DNA of 64,000 bases from the NCBI GenBank assembly GCA_036262075.1, contig DATAJO010000022.1, positions 124,001-188,000 on the forward strand. The letters run 5' to 3'. This DNA is from JACDBZ01 sp036262075 (GTDB lineage Bacteria > Chloroflexota > Limnocylindria > QHBO01). Position numbers and translations under genes: made by a program. Position 1 is the stretch's first letter, and each line of letters begins with the position of its first letter. Shown here one piece after another: positions 1 through 7,504 of the stretch. The notes below the pieces were generated by a model, which did no database searches, was not told the DNA's origin, and worked only from the letters and a program-made list of their open reading frames with translations.

Positions 1-1
1 C

Positions 2-94
2 GGGAAGTACGACCCGAGCCTGCCGCTGGCGTTCCGGCTCGCGCGCGTCTTCGGCCGGCGGATCGAGGAGATCTTCGACGACGAGCCCCTGTGA
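2..94 (+). CDS. XRE-family HTH regulator, C-terminal end (partial)
   Basis: Only the last 30 codons are in the window, and the 5' part lies to the left. The readable tail contains GKYDPSLPLAFRLARVFG followed by an acidic end. This is the usual third-helix-and-beyond segment of the very small (about 65-70 residue) YozG-like Cro/CI transcriptional regulators, which often read ERGKYxPSLxLAxKLAxxF. That family binds DNA as a dimer and often sits beside a membrane protein gene, which would be outside this window. The family call rests on this motif alone. Confidence 0.6.
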   Translation, partial: GKYDPSLPLAFRLARVFGRRIEEIFDDEPL

Positions 95-192
95 GTCGTC
101 TTGCTCTGGAAACGGACGCTTGACGTGATCACGGGTGGGGCCCAGTCTTCTGACCGCAGTCGCCCCTTGGGCGATGACGGAGGGGATCTGAC

Positions 193-711
193 GTGAGATC
201 TATCGCGGCAATCGCAGCACTCACCGTGCTGCTCGGCGCATGTGCTGCCGGAGACCCATACCCGCTCCCCACCATGCCAGCTAACGCCGGTGCGCTCATC
301 CCCGTGGCGCTCGAGCAGGCAGCGCCAACGACCGTGCTCTTCCTGACACCTCGGCCGGGGGATGAGATCGAGCTGGTCTCGGCGGAGCCCATCAGCCTCG
401 GAGAGGGTGCGACCGTCCGCTTCTACTTCTCGCCGCCGGTCCTCAAGGCGGACGGCACTCGCCTCATTGGCGAGGAGATGCGCGACCTGGCGGGCGCCAC
501 CTTCTCCAACACCACTGGAAGCGACAGCCCCGACAACACGGTCGGGATCGTCGCTGAGATCACCGCTCACCGTCCCGGGCGGTATCAGCTGGACAACGTC
601 CGCCTCCGCTACCGCATCAACGGCGGTCCCGAGCGAGTCGGAGAGGGCATCGATGTCGTGTTCGTGGTATGCGCGGACGATCCGAAACCAGCGAGCTGCG
701 AAGAGGAGTGA
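193..711 (+). CDS. Hypothetical lipoprotein
   Basis: I do not recognise the family. The product is 172 residues and begins with a short lipoprotein signal peptide ending in the lipobox LLGACAA, so Cys16 is the predicted lipidated residue and the mature protein would be anchored on the outer face of the membrane. The GTG start at 193 is chosen because GGAGGGG lies seven bases upstream. The mature part is soluble, rich in beta-forming residues, and has two late cysteines (VVCADDP and ASCEEE) that could form a disulphide. The only neighbours are an XRE regulator tail and a zinc-ribbon remnant, which give no functional hint. Confidence 0.6.
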   Translation: MRSIAAIAALTVLLGACAAGDPYPLPTMPANAGALIPVALEQAAPTTVLFLTPRPGDEIELVSAEPISLGEGATVRFYFSPPVLKADGTRLIGEEMRDLAGATFSNTTGSDSPDNTVGIVAEITAHRPGRYQLDNVRLRYRINGGPERVGEGIDVVFVVCADDPKPASCEEE

Positions 712-720
712 AGCCGGGGG

Positions 721-915
721 CTACTTCGCCGGCCGCCGCGCGGGCCGCATCTTCCGACACAAACGGCAGGGCTCCGTCTTCTCGTCCTTCAGCCGCTTGG
801 CGATGGAGGCGCGGTAGGGCGGGTGGTTGAAGGGGCGCAGGCACAGAGGGGCCGGTTGGCCTGGCCGTCCCAGGACTCGAGCAGCTCGGGATGGACCGCG
901 GCCAGTGAGGTGGTC
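721..915 (-). pseudogene. Remnant of a DUF4379-type zinc-ribbon protein
   Basis: On the minus strand one frame reads SLAAVHPELLESWDGQANRPL, and a second frame, entered around 850, continues FNHPPYRASIAKRLKDEKTEPCRLC to a stop at 721. Together they resemble the repeat of the probable zinc-ribbon family (SLAxxxPELAxEW...N.PL, then WxAxVxxRxxxxxCPxC), with a frameshift and loss of the first cysteine pair. There is no credible start codon and the remnant runs into the merR promoter. I read it as a decayed fragment. The resemblance is by eye only. Confidence 0.4.
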
Positions 916-925
916 GGGTCGGCGC

Positions 926-956
926 TTGACTCTGACGTTACGTGAGGGTCTAGCCT
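926..956 (+). promoter_or_regulatory. MerR-type promoter/operator of the TipA-like regulator
   Basis: TTGACT at 926-931 and TAGCCT at 951-956 are separated by 19 bases, the overlong spacer typical of MerR-activated promoters. The spacer holds an inverted repeat: GACTCTGACGT, a central T, then ACGTGAGGGTC, whose right half is the complement of the ideal left half GACCCTCACGT. The start codon follows the -10 box by only seven bases. The gene very probably regulates itself. The same operator recurs upstream of the VOC gene near 18.5 kb. Confidence 0.8.
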
Positions 957-963
957 GCTCGGC

Positions 964-1743
964 ATGGACGAACCGCGCGGACTCACGGTCGGTGCCGTCG
1001 CTCGCCTCAGCGGCGTGACGGTGCGGACGCTGCACCACTACGACGAGATCGGTCTGCTGCGCGCAAGCGGACGGTCCGAGAACGGCTACCGCCGGTACGA
1101 GGACGCGGATCTCGAGCGGCTGCAGCGCATCCTGTTCTACCGCGAGCTCGGGTTCGGCCTGGACGACATCAGGAAGCTCATGACCGATGGCGACGTCGAT
1201 GCGATCGGCCACCTGCGGCGGCAGCACGCGATGCTGCTCGACCGCATCGGGCGGCTGAGGCGGATGGCCGGCGCCGTCGAAAAGGCGATGGAGGCATACA
1301 CCATGGGAATCTCACTCACCCCGGAAGAGCGGCTCGAGGTGTTCGGGGACTTCGATCCCGACGCGCACGCCGCCGAGGCGGAGGAGCGCTGGGGCGGCAC
1401 CGATACGTTCCGCGAGTCGCAGCGGCGCGTGGCGCGGTATACGAAGGCCGACTGGGACCGGATGAAGGCCGAGGCGACGGAGTACGGCGAGCGGCTCGTG
1501 GCCGCGATGCGCTCCGGCAAGCCTGCCGACTCGGTCGAGGCGATGGACGCCGCCGAGGCGCATCGGCAGCACATCAGCCGCTGGTTCTACGACTGCAGCT
1601 ACGAGATCCACCGCGGTCTCGGCCAGCTGTACGTCGACGATCCGCGGTTCACCGCCACGTACGAGTCGATCGCGCCGGGCCTCGCGGTCTACCTCCGCGA
1701 CGCGATCGTCGCGAACGCCGACCGGGCCGAAGCGGCCGGGTGA
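964..1743 (+). CDS. MerR-family transcriptional activator, TipAL type
   Basis: This 259-residue protein starts with a MerR winged-helix DNA-binding domain (residues 7-75, with LTVGAVARLSGVTVRTLHHY and ENGYRRYEDADL) and a dimerisation helix. Residues about 145-255 form a TipAS ligand-binding domain, including the HISRWFYDCSYEIHRGLGQ and YVDDPRF segments. TipA proteins bind thiopeptide or other hydrophobic ligands and then untwist promoters with 19-base spacers. Exactly such a promoter precedes this gene, and its ATG lies seven bases after the -10 box. The second operator, at the VOC gene near 18.5 kb, makes that gene a likely target. The natural ligand cannot be read from the sequence. Confidence 0.9.
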   Translation: MDEPRGLTVGAVARLSGVTVRTLHHYDEIGLLRASGRSENGYRRYEDADLERLQRILFYRELGFGLDDIRKLMTDGDVDAIGHLRRQHAMLLDRIGRLRRMAGAVEKAMEAYTMGISLTPEERLEVFGDFDPDAHAAEAEERWGGTDTFRESQRRVARYTKADWDRMKAEATEYGERLVAAMRSGKPADSVEAMDAAEAHRQHISRWFYDCSYEIHRGLGQLYVDDPRFTATYESIAPGLAVYLRDAIVANADRAEAAG

Positions 1744-1761
1744 TCGGGCCGAAGGTCTCGC

Positions 1762-2211
1762 TCAGCCCTCGTCGGCGGCGGCGAACCGGGCGCGAAGGCG
1801 CTCGAGGCTCGACTCGATCTCACCGCCGGCCGCGCCGGCGATCATCGGCTCCATGAAGCGCGTGAACCCCGAGGCGCGGATCTCCATCGAGAAGCTCACC
1901 TCGGTGGCGGTGCCGCGATCGGCCGGGGACAGGTCGAGCAGGGCGGCCACGTCGACGCCGCTCACCTCGCTGTCGATGCCGAGGCGCCGATCCGGCTCGT
2001 AGGCGGTGATCGTCAGCGGCGCGACGATGCGCTGGCCCATGAGCTCGCGGGTGACGGTCGCGGTCGCGCCGACGCCGAGCGGCCCATCGGACGTGCGTCG
2101 CGCGTCGACGACGCCGGTCTGCCACTCGGCCAGCCGATCGAGGTCCGACAGGTAGGCGAAGACCTCGGCCGGGGGAGCGGGGAAGGTGGCGGTGCGCTCG
2201 ACGCGTTGCAT
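1762..2211 (-). CDS. SRPBCC-family protein
   Basis: The product is 149 residues and covers a single START/SRPBCC helix-grip fold. It opens with RVERTATFPAPPAEVFAYLSD, carries the LAEWQTGVVDAR segment, and ends with a long amphipathic helix (GAAGGEIESSLERLRARF). These proteins hold hydrophobic ligands in a cavity; many are annotated as polyketide cyclase or CoxG-like. Nothing nearby identifies the ligand. The gene converges with merR, with an 18-base gap, and is divergent from the YndJ gene. The ATG at 2211 sits in the CCGATG context common in this window. Confidence 0.8.
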   Translation of the reverse strand: MQRVERTATFPAPPAEVFAYLSDLDRLAEWQTGVVDARRTSDGPLGVGATATVTRELMGQRIVAPLTITAYEPDRRLGIDSEVSGVDVAALLDLSPADRGTATEVSFSMEIRASGFTRFMEPMIAGAAGGEIESSLERLRARFAAADEG

Positions 2212-2242
2212 CGGCTCACGGTAGCGGACATCCGCGGTGTCG

Positions 2243-2248
2243 TATCAT
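2243..2248 (+). promoter_or_regulatory. -10 element of the YndJ gene
   Basis: TATCAT lies ten bases before the ATG at 2259. The upstream in-frame ATG at 2247 overlaps this box, so transcription from it would exclude that codon. No clear -35 hexamer is visible. Confidence 0.45.
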
Positions 2249-2258
2249 GCTACCTGTG

Positions 2259-3188
2259 ATGAGCATGTTGCGGAGCCTCGTTCGGGCGCTGGGCATGTCG
2301 ACGCTCGCCGGGCTCGCGCTGTGGGTCGTCGTGGCCGCGGTGGCGTTGGCCGTCGACGAGCCGGCGCTCGACCTCGTGGCCGTGCTGCTCCTGTTCGGCC
2401 AGCTCGTCGTCGTGCCGCTCGGGCTCCGGCTGCTGCGCCTCGACGGCGGGCGGCTGGCGACGGCGCTCGTGCGCGGGGCATGGTTCGGCTGGCGGCTCGC
2501 GGCGGTCGCGGCGATCGTCGCGCTCGCCATCCCGGCCGGGGAGCTGTCGGCCGCCGTGGCCGCGATCACGCTGCTGCCGGCACTGGCCCTGGGCCTCGCC
2601 GCGCTCCTGTCGCTGCCGGCGGCGCTCCGCGACCCGGTGCGGCTCGGCCATGCCGCGGCGGCCGGGTTCCTCGTCGTCGGCGCGCTGTTCTTCGTCCTCC
2701 ATCGCGAGGGTGGCGCCTGGGCCGGCGTGGAACCGCGGATCGTGCAGCTCACCGCCGTGCACTTCCACGTCGCCGGCTTCGGCCTGGCGATCGTGGCCGC
2801 CGAGCTCGCCCGCCGCGCACGACGGATGGGCACCGCGGCCGTCGTGCTGCTCATCGCCGGCATGGCCATCACGGCGACCGGGTTCCTCACCGTTCCGGCC
2901 GTGCAGGCCACCGGCGCCGTGCTCACCGCGGCGTCGCTCCTGCTCGTCTCGATCGGCACCGCCAGCGTCCGGGCGCGAACGACGCCGGGGACGGCCAACG
3001 CGGCCCTGCGGATCTCGGCGGCGAGCGGGTTCGCGGTCGCCGGCCTGGCGCTCCTCTACGCGCTGACCGAGGCGGCCGGCCAGCCGGTCATCGACGTCCC
3101 GACCATGGCGGCGACGCATGGCGTGCTCGCGGCGATCGGCGTCGTCGGCGCCGGGCTCGTCGGCTGGCGGCTGGCGGGCGACCGCTGA
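2259..3188 (+). CDS. YndJ-family integral membrane protein
   Basis: This 309-residue protein is mostly hydrophobic, with about nine predicted membrane helices. The segment LTAVHFHVAGFGLAIVAAEL, with paired histidines in a helix, is typical of YndJ-like proteins, whose function is unknown. The ATG at 2259 is chosen because a TATCAT -10 box at 2243-2248 overlaps the upstream in-frame ATG at 2247. The stop codon overlaps the next start by one base (TGATG), so it is co-translated with the DUF1990 gene, a pairing I recall from Bacillus and other bacteria. It could be a transporter, but no transport motif is visible. Confidence 0.7.
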   Translation: MSMLRSLVRALGMSTLAGLALWVVVAAVALAVDEPALDLVAVLLLFGQLVVVPLGLRLLRLDGGRLATALVRGAWFGWRLAAVAAIVALAIPAGELSAAVAAITLLPALALGLAALLSLPAALRDPVRLGHAAAAGFLVVGALFFVLHREGGAWAGVEPRIVQLTAVHFHVAGFGLAIVAAELARRARRMGTAAVVLLIAGMAITATGFLTVPAVQATGAVLTAASLLLVSIGTASVRARTTPGTANAALRISAASGFAVAGLALLYALTEAAGQPVIDVPTMAATHGVLAAIGVVGAGLVGWRLAGDR

Positions 3189-3724
3189 TGCGCTTCCACC
3201 TCGGCTGGGGCGGCGACCTCCGTGCGGCGGCGGACGGCGCCACCCAACGCCCGGCGACGGCGCGCGGCTCGGAGCTGCGCGGCTCGTCGAACGGCCTGCA
3301 ACGGGAGCGGCACGTCGTCGAGATCGACGGGGACGCCTGGGCCGCGGCCCGCGACGAGCTCCTCGCCTTCCGCTGGTTCCCGCCGGAGCTGCTGCGCGCG
3401 GAGGTCGCCGCCGACGGCGCGACGGTCATGCAGCGCGTCCGGCTCGGGCCGGTGAGCGTGGATGCCCCGGTCCGCATCGTCGAGCGCGAGGAGTCCGAGC
3501 GCCGCGTGGCGCTGACCGTCGTGACGGTGAGCGGCCATCCGGAGCGAGGCGTCGAGCGTTACCAGCTCGTCCTCGATCCCGCCCTGCATCGGGTCACGCT
3601 CACGGTCGAGAAGGCCTGGACGCTCGCCGATCCGCTGGCGCGGCTGGCACGGCCGTTCGCCACCTGGCTCCAGGCGCACGCCACCCGGCGCTCGCTGCGC
3701 CGGTTCGCCGACCGCCGATGGTGA
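3188..3724 (+). CDS. DUF1990-family protein
   Basis: The product is 178 residues. It shows the DUF1990 pattern: an early G-D-A-W-A-A-A-R stretch leading to LLAFRWFPPEL, the middle VSGHPERGVERYQL block, and a C-terminal FATWLQAHATRRSLRRFAD helix. The family is a small soluble fold of unknown function, possibly SRPBCC-like. It starts one base inside the stop of the YndJ gene, so the two form an operon. Its N-terminal 35 residues are basic and poorly conserved. The function stays unknown. Confidence 0.7.
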   Translation: MRFHLGWGGDLRAAADGATQRPATARGSELRGSSNGLQRERHVVEIDGDAWAAARDELLAFRWFPPELLRAEVAADGATVMQRVRLGPVSVDAPVRIVEREESERRVALTVVTVSGHPERGVERYQLVLDPALHRVTLTVEKAWTLADPLARLARPFATWLQAHATRRSLRRFADRRW

Positions 3725-3775
3725 TGGTTCGATGGCGGGACCATCGGTGCATCGGAGGCGGTTCTCCGATTCCGG

Positions 3776-3781
3776 TATCCT
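3776..3781 (+). promoter_or_regulatory. Probable -10 box of the LppX-like lipoprotein gene
   Basis: TATCCT lies 61 bases upstream of the GTG start at 3843, in the gap after the DUF1990 gene. That gap also has a short dyad, GATGGCGGGACCATC, at 3731. This would give a leadered transcript with a GAGGTGA ribosome-binding site. The evidence is the hexamer alone. Confidence 0.35.
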
Positions 3782-3842
3782 GCCGACCTCATCGGCTGCC
3801 CATCCCGAGTGCGGGCTGCCCCAACCTTCCCGAGGTGACAAC

Positions 3843-4622
3843 GTGATTCGCAAGCTTGCCCCTGTCGCGCTCGTCGCGGCGTTCGTCCTCGCTGCCTGCG
3901 GCGGCCAGGGGGCACGTATCGAAGATCCGCGCGAGATCCTGGAGCAGTCCGTGCAGGCCATGGCCGACGTGGACTCGGTCCACTTCGTCCTCGCGCTCGA
4001 CGGCGACGTCAATATCGCCGAGATGGGTGGCTCGATGAGCCTCGACGGCACCCAGCTCGAGGGCGCGATCTCCATGGACGGCGAGGCCGCCGAGCTCTCG
4101 TTCGCCGTTCCCGCGCTGCTCGGCATGTCGGGCGAGCTGCGCCTCGTCGACGGCGTGACGTTCACGAAGACGTCGATGACCGGCCCGCTCTGGATCCGCT
4201 CCGAGGTTCCGGAGGACGCCGACGATCCGATCGCCCAGGCGGCCGACCCGCAGCAGGCCCTCGAGGAGCTCGACTCGTTCCTGGCCCAGGACGGCGTTGA
4301 GCTCGAGAAGCTCGAGGACGGCGAGTGCGGCGACGACACGTGCTACCGCCTCCAGCTCGACATCGCCGGCTCGGTCCTCGCCGATGCGGCCGGTGGGGAT
4401 GCCGCGGGGCTCGGCACGGTCCTCGACGAGGGCGTGAGCGTGGTCCTGCTCGTCGACACCGCGACGCTCCAGTGGCGTGGCGTCTCGACGTCGCTCGAGG
4501 ATCCCGAGATGGGCTCGCTCACGGTGAGCCTGACGTTCGACGGCTACGGTGACCCGGTCGAGGTCGAGGCGCCGCCGGAGGACGAGGTCACCGACGACCC
4601 GGGGAGCCTGCCGCTCCCGTAG
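3843..4622 (+). CDS. LppX/LprAFG-like lipoprotein
   Basis: The product is 259 residues, with a lipoprotein signal peptide ending VLAACGG (lipidated Cys19). The GTG start is supported by GAGGTGA five bases upstream. The mature part begins with DPREILEQSVQAMADVDSVHF and alternates amphipathic strands, as in the LppX/LprG fold that carries lipids or triacylated molecules across the envelope. A small disulphide is possible in the segment ECGDDTCYRL. The C-terminus is acidic and proline-rich. It stands alone, convergent with the heme operon, and shares a bidirectional terminator with it. The substrate is unknown. Confidence 0.7.
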   Translation: MIRKLAPVALVAAFVLAACGGQGARIEDPREILEQSVQAMADVDSVHFVLALDGDVNIAEMGGSMSLDGTQLEGAISMDGEAAELSFAVPALLGMSGELRLVDGVTFTKTSMTGPLWIRSEVPEDADDPIAQAADPQQALEELDSFLAQDGVELEKLEDGECGDDTCYRLQLDIAGSVLADAAGGDAAGLGTVLDEGVSVVLLVDTATLQWRGVSTSLEDPEMGSLTVSLTFDGYGDPVEVEAPPEDEVTDDPGSLPLP

Positions 4623-4652
4623 GGGCCTCGGATCGCAACGGGTTCCCGTACC

Positions 4653-4678
4653 GGGCCGGCGTCAGGCGACGCCGGCCC
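4653..4678. terminator. Bidirectional terminator hairpin between the lipoprotein gene and hemH
   Basis: GGGCCGGCGTC and GACGCCGGCCC form a perfect 11-bp stem around a four-base loop (AGGC). It sits between convergent genes and overlaps the last codons of hemH. There is no strong T-run on either side. Confidence 0.6.
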
Positions 4679-5600
4679 GCATCGGTTCGGTGGCGATGCG
4701 CGCCAGTGCGCCGATGAAGGTCGGCGACACGTTGAGCGACGCGATGCGCGCGAAGCGCATGCCCGCCGACTCGGCCTGCTCCCGGGCGCCGATGTCGACG
4801 TCGTAGAGGATCTCGAGGTGGTCGGCCAGGAACTGGATCGGCGCCACGAGGACGGCCCCGTGGCCATCGGCCCGCAGCTCCGGCATGAGATCGGCGAAGT
4901 CGGGCGTCATCCACTCGCCCGGCTCGTGGCCGGCCGACTGCCAGCAGAACCGCCAGCGACCCGGCTCGATCCCGGCGGCCGAGGCCACGGCCTCGGCCGT
5001 CTCGCGCAGCTGGTCGAGGTAGGCGGGCTCGGCCTCGGCCACGCGCCGTGGCAGCGAGTGCGCGGTGAGGAGCACCGGCGTGCCGGCCGGCAGGTCGGCC
5101 AGCCCCTCGGCGATGCGCTCGGCCACGGCCTGGACGAACCCCGGCTGGCGGTGCCAGGCCGGCGCGAGGTCCACGGCCGGTGCCTCGGGACCGAGCTCCT
5201 CGGCCGCCGCATCCAGCGCGCGCCGGTAGCCGGCCATGAGCAGCTCCGAGTACTGCGGGCTCATGACGATGGCCGTCACGCGGTCGCATCCGAGGTCGGC
5301 GAGCTCGCGCAGCCCATGGGTGATCGTCGGGCGGCTGAACCGCATCCCGATGGTCGCGTGGGCCGCGACACCGTCGGAACGGAGCCGATCGGCGACCGCC
5401 GCGGCCTGCTGGCGCGTGATCGGGATGAGCGGCGAGCCGCCGATGACCTCGTAGCGGCGCCGGAACTCGGCGACGAGGTCGTCCGGCGCCGGCCGGCCGC
5501 CGCGCACCGCGGCGAGGTACTCGGCGATGTCCGACAGGTCCGGCGCGGGCGAGCCGTAGGTCATGAGCAGCACGCCGAGACGCGGATGGCCCTCGCTCAT
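4662..5600 (-). CDS. hemH: Ferrochelatase, probably coproporphyrin type
   Basis: This 312-residue protein inserts Fe2+ into the porphyrin. Recognisable segments are LGVLLMTYGSPAP at the N-terminus, RYEVIGGSPLIPITRQQA, the SPQYSE block, TAHSLPRRV with the metal-binding histidine, and a late ADHLEILYDVD block. It lacks the C-terminal extension and [2Fe-2S] cysteines of animal and some actinobacterial enzymes. Because a HemQ-like protein lies in the same operon, the likely substrate is coproporphyrin III (CpfC activity) rather than protoporphyrin; this is inferred from context. It is the last gene of the operon, and its ATG overlaps the hemE stop by four bases. Confidence 0.92.
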   Translation of the reverse strand: MSEGHPRLGVLLMTYGSPAPDLSDIAEYLAAVRGGRPAPDDLVAEFRRRYEVIGGSPLIPITRQQAAAVADRLRSDGVAAHATIGMRFSRPTITHGLRELADLGCDRVTAIVMSPQYSELLMAGYRRALDAAAEELGPEAPAVDLAPAWHRQPGFVQAVAERIAEGLADLPAGTPVLLTAHSLPRRVAEAEPAYLDQLRETAEAVASAAGIEPGRWRFCWQSAGHEPGEWMTPDFADLMPELRADGHGAVLVAPIQFLADHLEILYDVDIGAREQAESAGMRFARIASLNVSPTFIGALARIATEPMRAGVA

Positions 5601-6664
5601 CGCGCCGAATCCGCGTGGACGAGGTCGACGAGCCCGCGGAGGAGCCCGGGGTCGGAGTCCGGCAGCACGCCGTGGCCGAGGTTGAAGACGTGGCCCGGGC
5701 GCTGCGCCGCGCGGCGCAGGACGTCGCGGGCGCCCTCGGTCATCGGCTCGCGGCCGGCGAGGACGCGGGTGGCGTCGAGGTTGCCCTGGATGCCGCGGTC
5801 GTACCCGACCCGCTCCCAGGCGGCGTCGAGCGGGACGCGGTGGTCGACGCCGATGAGGTCGCCGCCGGCATCGGCCATGGCCTCGAGCAGCGCGGCGGCA
5901 CCGGTCCCGAAATGGATCGTCGGCGCGCCACGGACCTCCGAGAAGATGCGCCGCACGTGCGGCTGGACGTACGCGACGTAGTCGGCCGGCGACAGCGCGC
6001 CGACCCAGGAGTCGAACAGCTGCACGACGTGGACGCCGGCGGCGACCTGCGCGTTCAGGTAGCGGATGACGACGGTGGCGAGCTTGTCCATCAACGCGTG
6101 CCACGCCTCGGGCTCGGAGAACATGAACGCCTTGGCGTTCGCGTAGTCGCGCGACGGCCGGCCCTCGACGAGGTAGCAGGCCAGCGTGAACGGCGAGCCG
6201 CTGAAGCCGATGACGGCCGTGCGGCCGTCGAGCTCGCGCCGCACGAGGCGGATGGCGTCCATGACGAACCCGACCTCGGTCTCGGGCTCGATCGGGCGCA
6301 GGCGGTCGACGTCGGCGCGCGATCGGATCGGCGCGTGGATGATCGGCCCGACCTCGGGCTGGATCTCGAGGCTGACGCCCATCGGCTCGAGCGGCAGCAT
6401 GATGTCGGCGAACATGACCGCGGCGTCGACCCCGAAGGCGTCGACCGGCATGACGGTGACCTCGGCGCACAGCTCGGGCGTCTTGGCCAGGGTCAGGATC
6501 GGGTACCGCTCACGCAGCCGGCGGTAGTCGGCCAGGCATCGGCCCGCCTGGCGCATGAACCACACCGGCGTGCGATCCGGCTGCTCGTGGTGGAGCGCCG
6601 CCAGCATGCGGCGCTCGCCGGTCCATCGGTCGGTGGGGTGCGGGGTGGGAGCGGTCTCGATCAT
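5597..6664 (-). CDS. hemE: Uroporphyrinogen decarboxylase
   Basis: HemE decarboxylates the four acetate side chains of uroporphyrinogen III to give coproporphyrinogen III. At 355 residues it is normal length. The signature PVWFMRQAGRCLADYR, with substrate-binding arginines, is at residues 34-49, and VMFADIMLPLEPMG with the catalytic aspartate follows. GFSGSPFTLACYLVEG and the late LGHGVLPDSDP block complete the TIM-barrel active site. It is cotranscribed with hemH through an ATGA overlap and follows terC by 12 bases. This is the branch point before the coproporphyrin route, so all later steps except the oxidase are encoded beside it. Confidence 0.96.
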   Translation of the reverse strand: MIETAPTPHPTDRWTGERRMLAALHHEQPDRTPVWFMRQAGRCLADYRRLRERYPILTLAKTPELCAEVTVMPVDAFGVDAAVMFADIMLPLEPMGVSLEIQPEVGPIIHAPIRSRADVDRLRPIEPETEVGFVMDAIRLVRRELDGRTAVIGFSGSPFTLACYLVEGRPSRDYANAKAFMFSEPEAWHALMDKLATVVIRYLNAQVAAGVHVVQLFDSWVGALSPADYVAYVQPHVRRIFSEVRGAPTIHFGTGAAALLEAMADAGGDLIGVDHRVPLDAAWERVGYDRGIQGNLDATRVLAGREPMTEGARDVLRRAAQRPGHVFNLGHGVLPDSDPGLLRGLVDLVHADSAR

Positions 6665-6676
6665 CGATCCTCGGGT

Positions 6677-7498
6677 TTAGTCGGAGGTGGCGGCCGGGCC
6701 GGCGCCGGACGGCGCGGTCGGGCCGCTGGGCGGGGTGTGCGCGGCGCTGTACGGGCTGCGCAGCTGCACCGGCTCGCTGCGCCGGCCGCCGCCACGGACG
6801 CGGAGGTTGAGCATCTCGACGAAGACGCTGAAGCCCATGGCGAAGTAGATGTAGCCCTTCGGGATATGGAACTCGAGGCCCTCGGCCACGAGCGAGGTGC
6901 CGATGAGCAGGAGGAAGCTGAGGGCGAGCATCTTCACCGTCGGATGCTCGTTCACGAACCGGGCGATGACGCCGCTGCTGAGGAGCATCACGCCGACGGC
7001 GATGACGACCGCCGCGACCATGACCCACAGGTCCTCGGCCATGCCCACGGCGGTGATGACCGAGTCGAGGCTGAAGACGATGTCGAGGGCCAGGATCTGG
7101 GCGATGACCGAGCCGAACGCGGCCGTCCCCGACGGGGCGGTGCCGGGCAGGTGCTCCTCGCCCTCGAGGCGGTCGTGGATCTCGAACGTCGCCTTGCCGA
7201 GGAGGAACAGGCCACCGCCGATGAGGATCAGGTCGCGACCGCTGATGTCCTGGCCGAGGATGTTGAACCACGGCTGGGTGAGGCCGATGATCCAGCTGAT
7301 CGTGAACAGCAGGCCGATGCGCATGAGCATCGCCAGGCTGAGGCCGATGATCCGCGCCCGGTCCTGCTGATGGGCGGGCAGCTTCCCGGTGAGGATGCTG
7401 ATGAACACGATGTTGTCGATGCCGAGGACGATCTCGAGCACCGTCAGGGTGATGAGGGCGATGGCCCAGGTTCCGGGGTCTCCGAGGAAGTCGAACAT
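6677..7498 (-). CDS. TerC-family integral membrane protein
   Basis: The product is 273 residues with seven or so membrane helices. It has the TerC hallmarks: VLEIVLGIDNIVFISIL near the N-terminus and IVFSLDSVITAVGM in the middle, whose aspartates lie within the membrane. The C-terminal 45 residues are a Pro/Ala/Ser-rich tail with no membrane segment. Family members are linked to manganese export or to metal loading of secreted enzymes; tellurite resistance is the historical name. The position between hemL and hemE, in the same operon, is unusual and suggests metal supply or membrane-protein quality control linked to heme synthesis. That is inference. Confidence 0.88.
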   Translation of the reverse strand: MFDFLGDPGTWAIALITLTVLEIVLGIDNIVFISILTGKLPAHQQDRARIIGLSLAMLMRIGLLFTISWIIGLTQPWFNILGQDISGRDLILIGGGLFLLGKATFEIHDRLEGEEHLPGTAPSGTAAFGSVIAQILALDIVFSLDSVITAVGMAEDLWVMVAAVVIAVGVMLLSSGVIARFVNEHPTVKMLALSFLLLIGTSLVAEGLEFHIPKGYIYFAMGFSVFVEMLNLRVRGGGRRSEPVQLRSPYSAAHTPPSGPTAPSGAGPAATSD

Positions 7499-7504
7499 GC
7501 CTCT

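Noticed and set aside
6677..7498. Tellurite-resistance cassette
   Set aside because: Only a TerC-type membrane protein is present, inside a heme operon, without TerD/TerZ-type partners.
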